Shown one piece after another: positions 33,620 through 45,500 of a stretch of DNA of 64,000 nucleotides. The position numbers and the translations under genes are program-made. Every line of letters begins with the position of its first letter. Position 1 is the stretch's first letter. The stretch spans positions 12,574,442-12,638,441 of the forward strand of contig CM053332.1 of the NCBI GenBank assembly GCA_028583605.1. The letters are read 5' to 3'. Source of the stretch: Dastarcus helophoroides. Taxonomy: Eukaryota; Arthropoda; Insecta; Coleoptera; Bothrideridae. A model generated the notes under the pieces. That model saw nothing but the letters and a program-made list of their open reading frames with translations. It was not told the origin of the DNA and made no database searches.

Positions 33620-34112
33620 TTCTTCATGGTAGACCCTTATTGACCGGAAATATTATGTTTTTTTCAATTTATTTAACATTTCTTCGGCCCAGTTTGTTAA
33701 AATTTCTTTATTTTTTTTTATATTTAAAAAAACAAAAAAATTATTTTTAAGTATTTCTTCCTCATTTTTCCTTTTCCATGTTATGCACTGCTGACGAGCT
33801 CAAATGAGAGCGAAACATCGATGTCCAGTGCTACAACTTTTTTATGTATTTTTTTATATTTTCTTAATTTAACAAAAAAACAAAATTTTTATTTTTTGCA
33901 TATCTAATTTTTGGTCTCCTATTTTTCATTATTCCTATTCTATGTAAAATAAAATAATCTCTTAATTTGTGAACTGTCATGAAGTGACGTTTTCAATAAA
34001 TTTAAATATCACGTAGTCGCATTTCAAAAACTGTTTAGAAAATTGTCAACAAACCATAAAAATTTAAATATTTCCAAACTGGGCCGAAGAAATGTTAAAT
34101 AAATTGAAAAAA
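33620..34112 (+). mobile_element. Hammerhead-ribozyme-bearing retroposon, 493 bp, 13-bp TSD
   Basis: It is flanked by CAGAATACTCGAA at 33607-33619 and 34113-34125, an exact 13-bp duplication. It begins TTCTTCATGGTAGACCC and ends GTTAAATAAATTGAAAAAA, an A-rich 3' tail. Near the ends are inverted blocks TTTAACATTTCTTCGGCCCA (about 33672) and its complement (about 34080-34100). The centre holds a complete type I hammerhead ribozyme (33785-33831), flanked on both sides by similar T-rich blocks (about 33713-33779 and 33848-33942), like part of a tandem unit. There is no ORF. Small size, A tail, long target duplication and ribozyme suggest a retrozyme or Penelope-related retroposon, which is inference. 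Deleted copies lie at 12138-12217, about 13449-13527 and 54155-54239. Confidence 0.8.
33785..33831 (+). ncRNA. Type I hammerhead self-cleaving ribozyme
   Basis: All core elements are present in order. Stem I 5' strand GCACTG is 33785-33790 and core CTGACGA (CUGANGA) 33791-33797. Stem II GCTC/GAGC is 33798-33801 and 33808-33811, with loop AAATGA. GAA is 33812-33814. Stem III ACATCGATGT is 33815-33824, a perfect palindrome that can fold as 3 bp plus tetraloop or pair between two molecules. Cleavage triplet GUC ends at C 33825. Stem I 3' strand CAGTGC is 33826-33831, six uninterrupted pairs. Predicted cut is between 33825 and 33826, leaving 2',3'-cyclic phosphate and 5'-OH. It is in the sense orientation of slingshot, inside its 35.5-kb intron. 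Activity is inferred from the motif. Confidence 0.9.
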
Positions 34113-34125
34113 CAGAATACTCGAA

Positions 34126-35100
34126 ATTTCGAGATCAGAGATAAAGTTTTTAAAAAACTCGAAAAGAACTCGATTCGCGTATAAATGAAATAATCGGAAA
34201 AAGAGAAAATTCAAGGAATAAACCTTAAAATATAAAGAAGGTCTTAATTTCAGAAAAGCTCCGAGTTTATAAGTCTCAAAACCGAAACAAGAAGAAAGAT
34301 AAAATTTCCAAATTTTGAAAATAAGTTCCTCCAATCAATCAACTGTAATAATGATGTTTTTCATCGATAAATCGATATTTTTTCGGTTTAATTAGAGTTC
34401 CGATTTGATAACAGTGATTGTTGTTTTGACTTGAAGTCGTAATTACCTTTATTTTGTTTAGTAAGTAAGTAAGTAAGCAATTTTTGAACTTGTTTTTGCA
34501 AACATGAGAAATGATTTTTATTGCGATAAGTAGAACTTCCCAATCGGAAAAGTTATGTAGGTCATTGTCTATAAGAAAATGATAAAAAATTGCCCCATCT
34601 AAGAAAAATCTTGTATCCTCGCCTGCGACCTGTCTTTCAGTTACTTTGCTGAAAAAAATCAAATTAAGAAATTGTTGGGAATAATTAAATGAAAATATTA
34701 CTGTCCATCTAATTTAAATTTCTTCAATTTGGAGATGGAGGTAAATTAAACCACCTAATATAAAAATACTCCTAAATTCGACTAAATGTAAAAACCACGG
34801 AACGGTAGGGCACCTTTCCATGCCATAAATAACCGCAGATCTTAAGGGACCTCGCTTGGTTTTCATGCGGGACTAGTCCTGAAAATATCGTGCGGAATTT
34901 CGGTATTGCATTCCTTACTTAAATCTACTATGAAAATCTACTTTAGGTTTTTGGTTTCTTCATTCAACCGGTTTGATGAAAAATAAAACAGGAATTCTAA
35001 TCCTAATGCACAAGTCAATAGGTTTGAACATTTATTAGATTTGAATATGATAACGAAGGCTTCCAGGCCAGAGTCAGTACAGGATATACTTCTTCCGGGA
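34126..35100. other. Noncoding intron; short A-rich tract and AGTA microsatellite
   Basis: 34126-34330 is A-rich satellite-like. An AGTAAGTAAGTAAGTAAG run lies at about 34460-34478. The rest is unremarkable. Confidence 0.45.
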
Positions 35101-35142
35101 TTGGACCGTGTCAAAGAACTACTAAAAGCGTTCGACGTTAGA

Positions 35143-35282
35143 TTCGAAGTTTGGAAACCAAAGAACGTTTTCGATCTTGTTAGATCTCGTCAGTTTGGTA
35201 TGTCCAACTCGAATGCTAACAAATGTTCCGACAAATAACTACTAACAAGATCGAAACCGGTATTTGGCTTCCAAACTTCGAA
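35143..35282. repeat. Inverted repeat with 41-bp arms
   Basis: Arms 35143-35183 (TTCGAAGTTTGGAAACCAAA...TCGATCTTGTTAG) and 35242-35282 are near-perfect complements around a 58-nt spacer. Weaker complementarity extends outward (GGACCGTG near 35103 against the flank after 35282). It may be a foldback or MITE remnant. Confidence 0.75.
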
Positions 35283-35469
35283 ACTAATTGGTCCGTGCAT
35301 TAGAATCCTTGCCTTCTGGGAATTTTTTCCTAGAGAGCAACCGCTTCGCTAGATGGCAGTGTTTCAACTGTTAGTAGTTCAGCTACCTATGATTCACTCA
35401 CTATACACGCCTGGAGGGGTGCATGAATTTGTAGTCTAGGTTGCATTCTACTTGCATAGCAATTCTTAT

Positions 35470-35700
35470 GAATAAAAGACGTAAAAAGTCTACGAAAATA
35501 ATTATTTTCGTACAGTTTTCGTGAGACCCTGATCAGTTAAAGGGTCTGACGAAAACTAGAACAAGAATGTTAAAAAATATAGCTCGACGCATCCGCAGAA
35601 TTAATGTTCAGTGTTCAAAGAGCCGAATTATTTCTTTTCGAAATCTATTAAGAATTTTTGACAATTTGGTTGTTATTTATATAAAAAGTGTCAACGACGG
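35470..35700 (+). repeat. Dispersed repeat, right part, with two small hairpins
   Basis: CGAAAATAATTATTTTCG (35493-35510) is a perfect palindrome. GTTTTCGTGAGACCCT (35515-35530) pairs with 35541-35556 with one mismatch. The following GACGCATCCGCAGAATTAAT...GAATTATTTCTTTTCG matches copies at 51715-51800, 61048-61145 and (inverted) 63333-63412. Confidence 0.6.
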
Positions 35701-36908
35701 AATTTCCTAACCTAGCCCAAATATTTAATTTGTGTAGGTGTCTATGAACTAGGAAGAAAATAAAAATAGATTCAGAAAATTCGAAATATTTAAAATGAAC
35801 CTGGAAATAATCTCCACTTTATTTCAATATACCATACATTTCTTTCCAAAATATTTCACTCTGTTCGAGATTTTACATTAATTTTCTTCTGCAATTAGTT
35901 ATCCCAATCGGTCGATTTCCATGGGAAAAACCGAATCGTCCAATGAGTTCTTCGGAGGCAAAGTATCACTTAATTATTTCGTTTATTGCATGTTTCCATT
36001 TCTCGGGCATATTTTTGTATTCAAACAATGATTTTTTCTCCCCATTGCGATTGCAAATTGTGACGCATTATTAAAACTGTACTACCAGCGACACTGCAGT
36101 TCCAATCTTCAAAATACGTAGTCTGATAGTCCTAAAATAAATATTTTTAAATTCAATAATGTGTTACAGGTTTAGACGCATATCGATTGCGTCGAATTTT
36201 TATTTATTCGGCGTTGCAAAACGCCATCGTTTATAATTTATAAGCATGCCATTGGTCAGCTGCTTAGTTTTGAAATATAAAGCACAGTTCCATGTTCAGA
36301 ATGGAAATTGTTTTATTTTAAGAACTGGGAGAGATGCCAACTTTGAAAATCCAAGTTCGCGCAAAAATAACACGGCGTTAAAAATAAACATTGCGTTTTC
36401 TCTTGGTTGGTTACATTGACCCATATGGATTCCTTTTTTTCCTTGCTTTATTGTATAGTCACAGGTCACTAAACTACTGTATGTTTTTTATATTCTTTAA
36501 AAAGTTGAATTAAGAAAGGAGACACGTGCCTGAATATGCGACTTCCAATTGCCAAAGTATACAAATTTTATTGTTCCACGGAAGTAGATCGCCTCATAAA
36601 TTCTCGGAACCTAAACTACGATAAAAGTTTTAGCCAAGTATTGGTCATTTTTTTGTCAGAAATGGCTGGAAAATGACTTCTTAAAACTTTCACTCACTGA
36701 CATCCCCGCCAAGAATATCAATTATATGTAAATGAAACGTAGCGTCGACACTGGCAACTCCGATTATGTATATGTGTATGTTTGCACTTGCATATTTATT
36801 GCATGATAATCGCATTGGTAATTCGAAAGTATTATTCTATTCAGATGGTTTTGTACGAGGACTGACCATTATTTTTAGTCTTTTCTGGTTTGAGATGAGA
36901 ATAAGATA
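35701..36908. other. Noncoding intron sequence, no feature recognised
   Basis: AT-rich unique sequence up to the second mariner. Confidence 0.4.
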
Positions 36909-38180
36909 CGAAGGCGGTCCGATAAGTACTTAGCGTCACCGCCCTATGGCGCCACTATCGCAAGAGAAATTTACTATCGTGTAGTACATTCTCGTAGACG
37001 GCTACTGTGGAAATTTCAGCCGAATCGGACTCGTAGCTTTGTTTTCACCGCGTGTGGAAGCGGGCGTGTCCGCGGATCTTAGAAAAATGGAAAAAGAGCA
37101 ATATCGGTCGGTGATTCGATTCTTGTTTTTGGAAGGGAAATCGCGCAGCGAAATCAAAGAGCTCTTGGATGCTGTGTACGGTGACTCTTCTCCTTCAATG
37201 GCGATCGTCAAAAATTGGTTTAATGAGTTTCACCGTGGTCGCACGTCGGTTTTTGATGAGGCACGCCCAGGTACTCCGAAAACGGCTACTACGGAGGATA
37301 ACGTGACAAAAATCCACGATCTCGTATCGACAGACCGCCGATTGAAGGTACGCGAGATAGCTGAGATAGTAGGCATCTCAAAAGATCGCTTGGGTCATAT
37401 CCTGCATGAAATTTTGGGCATGAGAAAGCTGTCGGTGCGATGGGTGCCTGCGTTTGCTCACTCCGGACAACAAACGCCAACCGTGAGACCACTTCAGAGC
37501 AGTGTTTGACGCTGTTTAAGCGCAATCCGAAGGGATTTCTGCGTCGTTTCGTTACCGTCGACGAAACATGGATCCATTGGTATGCGCCAGAGACAGTCGA
37601 ATAGTGAACTTCACCCGGTAAACGTGCTCCGAAGAAGTCGAAGACTGTCCTATCGGCCGGAAAGGTGATGGCCTCCGTTTTCTGGGATTCATAAGGTGTG
37701 ATCTACATCGACTACCTTGAGAAGGGCAAAATGATCACAGGGCTGTACTATGCCGAATTATTGGGCCGATTCGACGCCGAATTGCAGAAAAAATGGCCCA
37801 ATTTGGCGAAGAAAAAAGTGCTCTTCCACCATGACAAGGCACCGGCGCACACCTACGCCCTCGCCACGGCCAAAGCTACGAACTGCTGTCCCATCCACCG
37901 TATTCTCCAGATTTCGCCCCTTGCGACTTCTACTATTTATTTCCAAACTTGAAAAAGTCACTCGCCGGGCAGAAATTTGAGTCGAATGAGGTCATCGCGC
38001 CGCGGAGGCCTACTTTGCAGACCTCGAGAAAACATATTTTTTAGACGGGTTAAATAAGTTGGAGCATCGCTGGGTCAAGTGTATCGAGTTAAAAGGAGAC
38101 TACGTTGAGAAATAAATCGCCACTTTTCCAAAATTTTCGTTTTTCTTTTGTTGACGAAAGTACTTATCGGACCACCCTCG
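36909..38180 (+). mobile_element. mariner element (copy A), 1272 bp
   Basis: The left TIR CGAAGGCGGTCCGATAAGTA starts after TA (36907-36908). The right TIR (complement CGAGGGTGGTCCGATAAGTA) ends at 38180; the base pair after it is GA rather than TA, a decayed target copy. The same family as 47184-48428 but in the opposite orientation. Confidence 0.9.
37087..38115 (+). pseudogene. mariner transposase, multiply broken
   Basis: It starts MEKEQYRSVIRFLFLEGKSR, with the HTH pair (DAVYGDSSPSMAIVKNWFNE; RRLKVREIAEIVGISKDRLG). A frameshift near 37449 disrupts the WVP segment. The original frame returns near 37500 with LTLFKRNP and FVTVDETWIHWY, so the first catalytic Asp is intact. Stops follow within VE* (about 37602) and WDS* (about 37691). 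VLFHHDKAPAHTYA retains the second Asp. A deletion/frameshift near 37870 moves the YSPDFAPCDF segment (third Asp) to another frame. It ends at TAA 38113-38115. The protein is not translatable. Confidence 0.9.
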
Positions 38181-38567
38181 GATATTGACGAAACAACGAT
38201 GGTGACGTTGAGGATGGAAAACAATCCAGTTTTAAACGTCAGTGTTAGCCCCCGAAGATTACACATATACACAACAAAAAATGAATATATCTTGCCATGT
38301 TGGGATCCGATGATTTATCTTTCCTTATGAGTGTCTTCGTTTGAGGTAAATATCTGACTACAGGTCTCTCAAATTATCTTGGGCGGTAAAATTCATTTTT
38401 ATTTTGAAGATAGGGATCTGTTAAACATCTAGGAACCTTGGATGCAACCAAAAAGCCATTTGGTTGGATTTAATGGTCTGATAGTGATCTGTCTTTACTT
38501 TTTTGAAAGTGAATCTGGCAAGACTTATTGCGAATGAAGCTCGATATTGAAAAATTTGATTACAAAC

Positions 38568-38785
38568 TTTATAGACAGACAAAATTTATCGACAGACAAA
38601 CTTTACAGGCAGACAAACTTCATAAACAGAAGCTTTAGACACAGACATTTTATAGACAGACTAGCTTTAGACACAGAAACTTTATAGGTAGTCAAGCTTC
38701 ATAGACAAACCGACTTTATAGACACATAAACTTTATAGGCACATAAATTTTATAGACACACACATTTTACAGATAGACACAGGCC
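38568..38785 (+). repeat. Degenerate minisatellite, ACTTTATAGACAGACAAA-like units
   Basis: About ten or more irregular 17-24 bp units containing TTTATAGACA or TTTAGACACAGA. A second patch of the same repeat lies at 41688-41742, on the far side of the T/A-rich block 38860-41630, as if that block had been inserted into one array. Confidence 0.75.
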
Positions 38786-41687
38786 CAATTGGACAATTGG
38801 AGCAATTGGACCCAATCGGGCCCCGCACTTGAAGGGGCCCTGCATCGCACAAAAATTAACAAGAAGTTAATTTTCGAAGTTTACTCTTTTTTGAAAATCT
38901 CTTCATTTTATCAAAATCCTTGAATTTTTTGAAAAGATCGACGTTTAAAAGTATCTTTTCAAAATGTTGACATCATCTTTCAAAATGTTGACACCATCTT
39001 TCAAAAGTTTAATTTTTTTAAATCCTAATTTTCTAAATTTCGAAATTTGTCATTTTTCAAAATTTTAACTTTTAAGTTTCCACTTTCGTTTAAAATTTCG
39101 TCCTTTGTCTGAAAATATCGATTTTTTTTAAATCCACTCTTGTTAAAATATTAGATTATTTTGTAAACATTTCGTTGCATTTCCAAGGTTTTGATTTATT
39201 TAGAAAATTTGAACTTTCTTCAAAATGTCGATTTCTTTCAATATATTGGCTTTTTCTTTAAAAATCATAACCTTTTTTTAAAAATTTTCGAAATTTTTAA
39301 TAATTTTGACTTTTCTCGGAATTTCGGCTTTTCGAAAATTTGGGTTTTTAGGAGATTTCACAGAAAATTCTTCATTTTTTTAAATCTCGACATTTCTTCA
39401 TAATTTCGAATATTTTTTAATTCCAGAAGTTTTAACTTTTTATGAAAGCTTTGGCAATTTTCGTAATTTTGACTTTTTTTGGAAATTTTGGCTGTTTGGA
39501 GAATTTCCCATTTTTCAAAAATTCTACCTTTTTTAAAGATTTGAAATGTTTTGAAGATTACGACTCTGAAGAGTTTTTACTATATTTAAAATTTTAACAT
39601 TTCAATTCTTAAGAATTCAAAAATTCTTCAAAAAGGGTCGCTTTTTGAAGATTTTCAATTTTTTTAAATAGATACTTTTTTATTTTTACTTTTTTGAAAA
39701 GCTTCAGCTTTTTAAATTTTTGTTTTTTTTTGAAATTAAATTTTCTTTGAAATCTTCGATCCCTAAAATTTTGTTGATTTTATTTAGATGATATACTGTA
39801 GGATAGGGGTTCCCAACTTTTTTTATGTTGTACTCCTCCGAAATATAAAAAATATATTTCATGCCCCCTCTTTTAGTTTTTTGAATAAAAGTCTAAAATT
39901 CGATTCAAAATTGACAATAAAAAAAAGTCGGACTTCTAATAAATTTCGAAATTTTGACAAAAGCAGAACTTTTTAATTCGAGAATTTCAAAAATAAAACG
40001 AGATGTTCAAAAAATTTCCAATTTTCGGTAAAGTCGAAATTTTGGAATCAAACTGTTCACAAAAACTTAAAATGTTGGATAAATCAGAAAAATTTAAAAA
40101 AAGTAAAAATTTTGAAAAATGGAAAAATTTTCATAAAAAGTAAAATTTTTCAAAAAATCATGTTCAAAAACATTGAAGTTTAAAAAAATCTTAATTTTTA
40201 AAAAGGTTAAAATATTGAAACATGTCAAAAATATCAAAAGCAAAATTTAAAAAAAAATTAAAAATTTTCAGAAAAATTGTCAACTTTTTGAAAAATAGAT
40301 GATTTTTGAAAAGAGTCATAAAATTCAAATTTAAACAAAAAGTAGAAAATTTAAACAAAAAGTAGAAAATTTAAAGAAAAATTTTAAAAAATGTAAAAAT
40401 TTTTATAAAAAGTTAAAATTGTGAAGAAAAAATCAGTCGAAATGGTGAAAAAAATTCGTATACATTTAAAAAATCAAAATATTGAATAATGGTCAATAAA
40501 TTAAAAAAAAAACGATTTTTTAACAAGAAAAATTTTGATAAATGTGAAAATTTTTATAAGAAGTTAAAATTTTCACAAGATTAGTCGAAATTGTAAAAAA
40601 AAATCGTATAAATTTAAAAAATCAAAATATTGAATGACAAAGACGGGACAAAAAGACTTCGAAATCGAAACCTTTTTTTTAAAAAAATTAAAAATTTCCA
40701 GTCAAAACCTAACATTTATACATTTTCTCGAATTGCTAATCTTAGGTACAGCTCAAAATTGCGACTCCACATTTCAAATTGAAAAGTGGGAAGTTTGATT
40801 TCAAATTCAAGATATCAATATTTCTCATAAAATTTTAAGTGTTTGCTAAGAATATTAAATTTATCCTCGAAAGCTCAATTAATATTTTTAATAATCTTCA
40901 AACCTCCATTTCAATGTCAAAATTTCTATTTTTTCAAAATAGTGGATTCCAGTAGAAATTTCGAGTGCAGTTTTGAAAAAAAGATTTTTTTTAGAATTGC
41001 AACTTTGATTCGATTTTGGGAAGGAAGTTGAATTCTAAACTCGAAATGTGTACCTTTTTTAGAAGATTTTAAATAAAATGTTAAATCTCGAAAAACGTTT
41101 TCTCAGAACTTCGATTATGCCTTTTTTCAAAACTTCTACCACAATTTCGAAATTTCTACCTTATCTCGAAATGTCCACGTTAAACTTAAAATTTCAAACT
41201 TTATCTTTTACTTTTTCCCAAAAATTTCAAGTCAAAAATTCAAATGTAACTTGTAAATTTTATTTTTTCTCGAAATTTCGATTTTTAATTTTAATATTCC
41301 AATTTTAAAATTCTTTTTTTAAAGCATTCCAAGTTGAAGTTTTGAAGGTATTTGCTAATTAATTTATAATAATTAATTCAAATTTTCACTGTAAATTTGG
41401 AGAAAAACGTTGAATATTAGGTCAAAATGTTTAGTAAAAAAATGTGAAGTTTCGATAACTTTGGATTTATAAAATAAACATTTTTCGAAATTTTAAACTT
41501 TTTAAAATGTTAGAAAAATAAATAGAAAAAAATGTAAAGCTGGTAAATTTAAAATAATAGTCAAATTTTAATTGGACGTGTCCAGAAAAAGGTCAATATT
41601 TCATATTTAATATATAGAGGGGCGAGCAGAAAAAAATTAATTGGGCCCTACACTTATTGAATCTGGACCTGGATGCGCAAACTTTAT
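38786..41687. repeat. T-rich then A-rich satellite-like block inside the minisatellite
   Basis: GGGCCCCGCACTTGAAGGGG (38817) and, at the other edge, GGGCCCTACACTTATTGAA (41641) bracket the block. 38870-39790 is T-rich, 39850-40720 A-rich with repeated words (GTAGAAAATTTAAACAAAAA twice), and 40730-41600 mixed. No gene. Confidence 0.55.
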
Positions 41688-41742
41688 AGACACACAACTA
41701 TAGGCAGACACTACCTTAAAAACATGCAAACTGTATAGACAT

Positions 41743-42520
41743 GTGACTTCAACAGGATAGTGTTGCTACCTGTCATATTCCAGATGAAATCCTTAATATT
41801 TTGAGAACGAAATTTGTTAACTGATTAACTTCATAGAAAATCTCGTATAATTTTCCATTGGTTAATTTCTCTCGAATAGCATGATCTCACATAAAACATA
41901 TTTTCGCCGAATCAATCTCTTGTATTATAAAAACGTTGCCTGTGGTTTCAAACACAATAATTAAAATTGTAAAAGGAATATGATTTCTATAAAATAAGCC
42001 ACAGTGTCATTGCACCAAAGAACGAATTCTACGGCGTACCTTAAAAGGTTGTTTGTTTGTTGACCCATCGAATGCCTTTGCCGTTGCTTCTTTATCTTCC
42101 TGGCACTAAAATTCATCATAATTTCTACGACTTATTTGCATGGCGTCATTAGCATACAATTCGGAGTTTATGGAAATGACCACCCGTTGCCCCAAAACGC
42201 AAACAACATTCATTTGCTTTCAGGTATTCAAGCGTGCTTATGGGCTACAAAAATCATAATAGGGCAGGTACTTCAGAAGTCCAATAGCTTAAAAGGCTGA
42301 AATGTTTAAGAAACTTATAAGGATTTATGTACTTCGTGAAACTTGGCAAGGGACGCCATTGATAATAAAAATGTTTCATATCCATATTAAACTATGGGAG
42401 TAGGCGGATTTCCTTCAAGGGAGGGTAACAATTCATGGGCAAAAAAAACCTTCCTGCTGAGTAATGTGTATTTTCACTCAAAAAATGCATGAACTGGGCA
42501 GGTCGAGTTTCCAGATTATA
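41743..42520. other. Noncoding intron sequence, no feature recognised
   Basis: Unique AT-rich sequence. Confidence 0.4.
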
Positions 42521-45500
42521 GTCGAAATTTCGAAAGGGCCAAACTTTAAGAAAAAACATTTCGAAGAAATGTCAAAACTTCTAAAAAGTGTAGGCAAAAA
42601 AGACGAAATTTCCAAAATTCAGTTTTTGTGAAAAAAGTGGCAATTTCCAGAACAAGTCGAAGTTAGGTAAAGCTTTTAAAAATATTTCTCTAGCAATTTT
42701 TATTTTATTTAAATTTTGTCATATTCGTGAAATTTACAAGACATTTTTTTCTCAAAATTTCCTGAAAATATTATTCTCAGAATTTTAGTTTTCTATTAAA
42801 ATTTCGATCCAATTTTACAAAAATAAACCATGAAAAGTCAAACATTTAGAAAAAATTCAATTCAAATGGAAATGTCCAAAAAATACAAAATATCGAATTT
42901 TGAGAGAAAAGTTAAAATTTCGAGAATAACATATTTTGAACAAGTTGCAATTACAGGGAATAAGATTTCAAAAACAAAATCAGATAAAACAATTAATTTA
43001 AAAAAAACGGATTTGGAAAAAAATTCACGATTTTTAAAAAATACCTTGTAATTTCCAGAGAAAGCTCGAACTTTTTAGAAAATGTTTTCAAATTTTCAAG
43101 GGAAAGTTTAATTTTAGGAGAAAAACTGAAATTTTGAGAATGAAGTGGTAATTTCGAAAAATAAATGTTTGTATTAGTCAATAAACCATATTATAAATAA
43201 AAACCTAACCTATCTCAAAAACTCGAAAAAGTTCAAAAAATTTCAAAGGTTTTATTCTGTGAGAAGATGTAATTTTCAGAAAAATTCGAATTTTGAGAAA
43301 GAAAAATCGCAATTTCCAAAAACATTGTTTTCAAAATTTAACATTCAATAAAGACGTTGAATTTACAAGAAAACTTTTTCTCAATATCCGAAAAAATATT
43401 TTTATAAACATTCCGTCACATTTTACTGAAAAAGACAAATATTCAGAAAAATGGCAGAATTTTAAAACAAATAAACGATTTTTGAAACAAAATTCCAAAA
43501 AGTGGAATTTTGGAAACAAAATCAAAATTTGGAAAAAATGCGAATTTTGAGGAAAAGGTGAATTTTAGGAAAATAACTTATTTTAAGAGAAAAACATTTT
43601 GAGAAAAAAGACCAATTTACTAGGAAAAAGGTAAAATTTCTAGAAATATTAAATATCCGATATTGAGATAAAAATCAAAATTTTGTGAAGTGGGCAAACT
43701 TTAAGAAACCGGTTAAAATTCTAAGAGATGGAAATTTTCCCAAAAAGCTAAATGTTGTATCGAAATTTGAAAAAAAGCGAAATGTCGAGAAAAATTTGAA
43801 ATGCAGCAAAACATTTAAAATTTTCCAGAGAACTCAACTTTTAGGAAAAAAATTCAACATTTTTTTTGAGAAAGAAAAATTGCATTTTCCAAAAACATTG
43901 TTCCCAAAATTTAATATTCAGTACAGACGTTGAATTTACAAGATATCTTTTTCTCAAAATCTCCAAAAATATTTTTCTTAACATTTTTATTAACATTCCG
44001 TCGCAATTCGATGAAAAAGACAGATATTCAGAAAAAATGAGAGAATATTGCAACAAATAAACGATTTTTTAAAAAAAGGCCAAAAAAGTGGGATTTTAAA
44101 AACAAAATCTAAATTTCAAAAAAGGCGAATTTTGAGAAGGCGAATTTTAGGCAAATGGCTATTTTTAGGGAAAAAAGTCAAAATTTTGAGAAAAAAGGCG
44201 AATTTACTATTAAAAAGGTAAAATTTCTAGAAATATTAAAAATCGGATATTAAGATAAAAATCAAAATTTTGGGAAGCGGCCAAACTAAGAAACTAGTCA
44301 AAATTCTAAAAGATCGAAATTTTCCCAAAAAGCTAAATGTTATATCGAAATTTGAAAAAAAGCGAAATTTCGAAAAAACTTCGAAATGGGCAAAATGTTC
44401 AAAAATTTTCCAGAGAAACTTAAATTAAAAAAAAAAGTCGAAATTTTTTTTGAGAAAGAAAAATCGCAATTTCCAAAAACATTGTTCTCAAAATTTAACA
44501 TTTAGTAAAGACGTTGAATTTACAAGAATTTTTTTCTCAAAATCCCTAAAAATGCCTTTCTCAACAGTTTTATTTACATTGCGTTGCAATTTGCTGAAAA
44601 ATATTCAGAAAAATGGCAGAATTTTGCAATAAATAAACGATTTTCGAAACAAAAGTCCAAAAAGTGGAATTTTGAAAACAAAATCATAATTTCAAATAGG
44701 CCAATCTTGAGCAAACGGCAAATTTTAGAAAAATGGCAGAATTTTGCAATAAATAAACTATTTTCGAAACAAAAGTCCAAAAAGTGGAATTTTGAAAACA
44801 AAATCATAATTTCAAATAGGCCAATTTTGAGCAAACGGCGAATTTTAGAAAAATGGCAGAATTTTGCAATAAATAAACAAACGATTTTTGAAACAAAAGT
44901 CCAAAAAGTGGGTTGTTAAAAAATAAATCGAAATTTCAAAAAAAAGGCGAATTTTGGGAAAATGACTATTTTCAGAAAAAAAATCAAAATTTTGAGAAAA
45001 AAGACGAATTTATCAGGAAAAAGGTGAAATTTTTCGGAATAATAAATATCAGATATTGAGGTAGAAATCAAAATTTCCCGAAATGTTCAAACTTTATGAA
45101 ACCAGTCAAAATTTTTGAAAAATCAAATTCTAAAAGATCGATTTTCAAAAAAAGCTAAAGGTTTTATCGGAATTTTAAAAAAAGCAACATTTCGAGAAAA
45201 CTTTGAAACGGACAAAAGATTCAAAATTTTCCAAAATAAAAGTAAAATTTTAAGAAAAAAAAAGTCGAAATTTTAGAAGTACTCAAAACTCCGAGAAAAA
45301 GACGAAATTACGAAAAAATGATCGAAAATTTGCCAAAAAGATCTAAATTTTGAGTAAAATGGTTTCATCTTAAAGAAAATTCAAAATTTCCCAGAAAGAA
45401 TTAGATTTTATCGAAATCTAGGAGCAAAGCAAATTTTAAGGAAAATATCAAAATTTTTGGAAAAATATCGAAATTTCTTGGGTGAAGTTTCTCTTAACTT

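Noticed and set aside
43290..44940. CRISPR-like array because of regularly spaced repeats
   Set aside because: Units are contiguous tandem satellite monomers in eukaryotic intron DNA, with no unique spacers.
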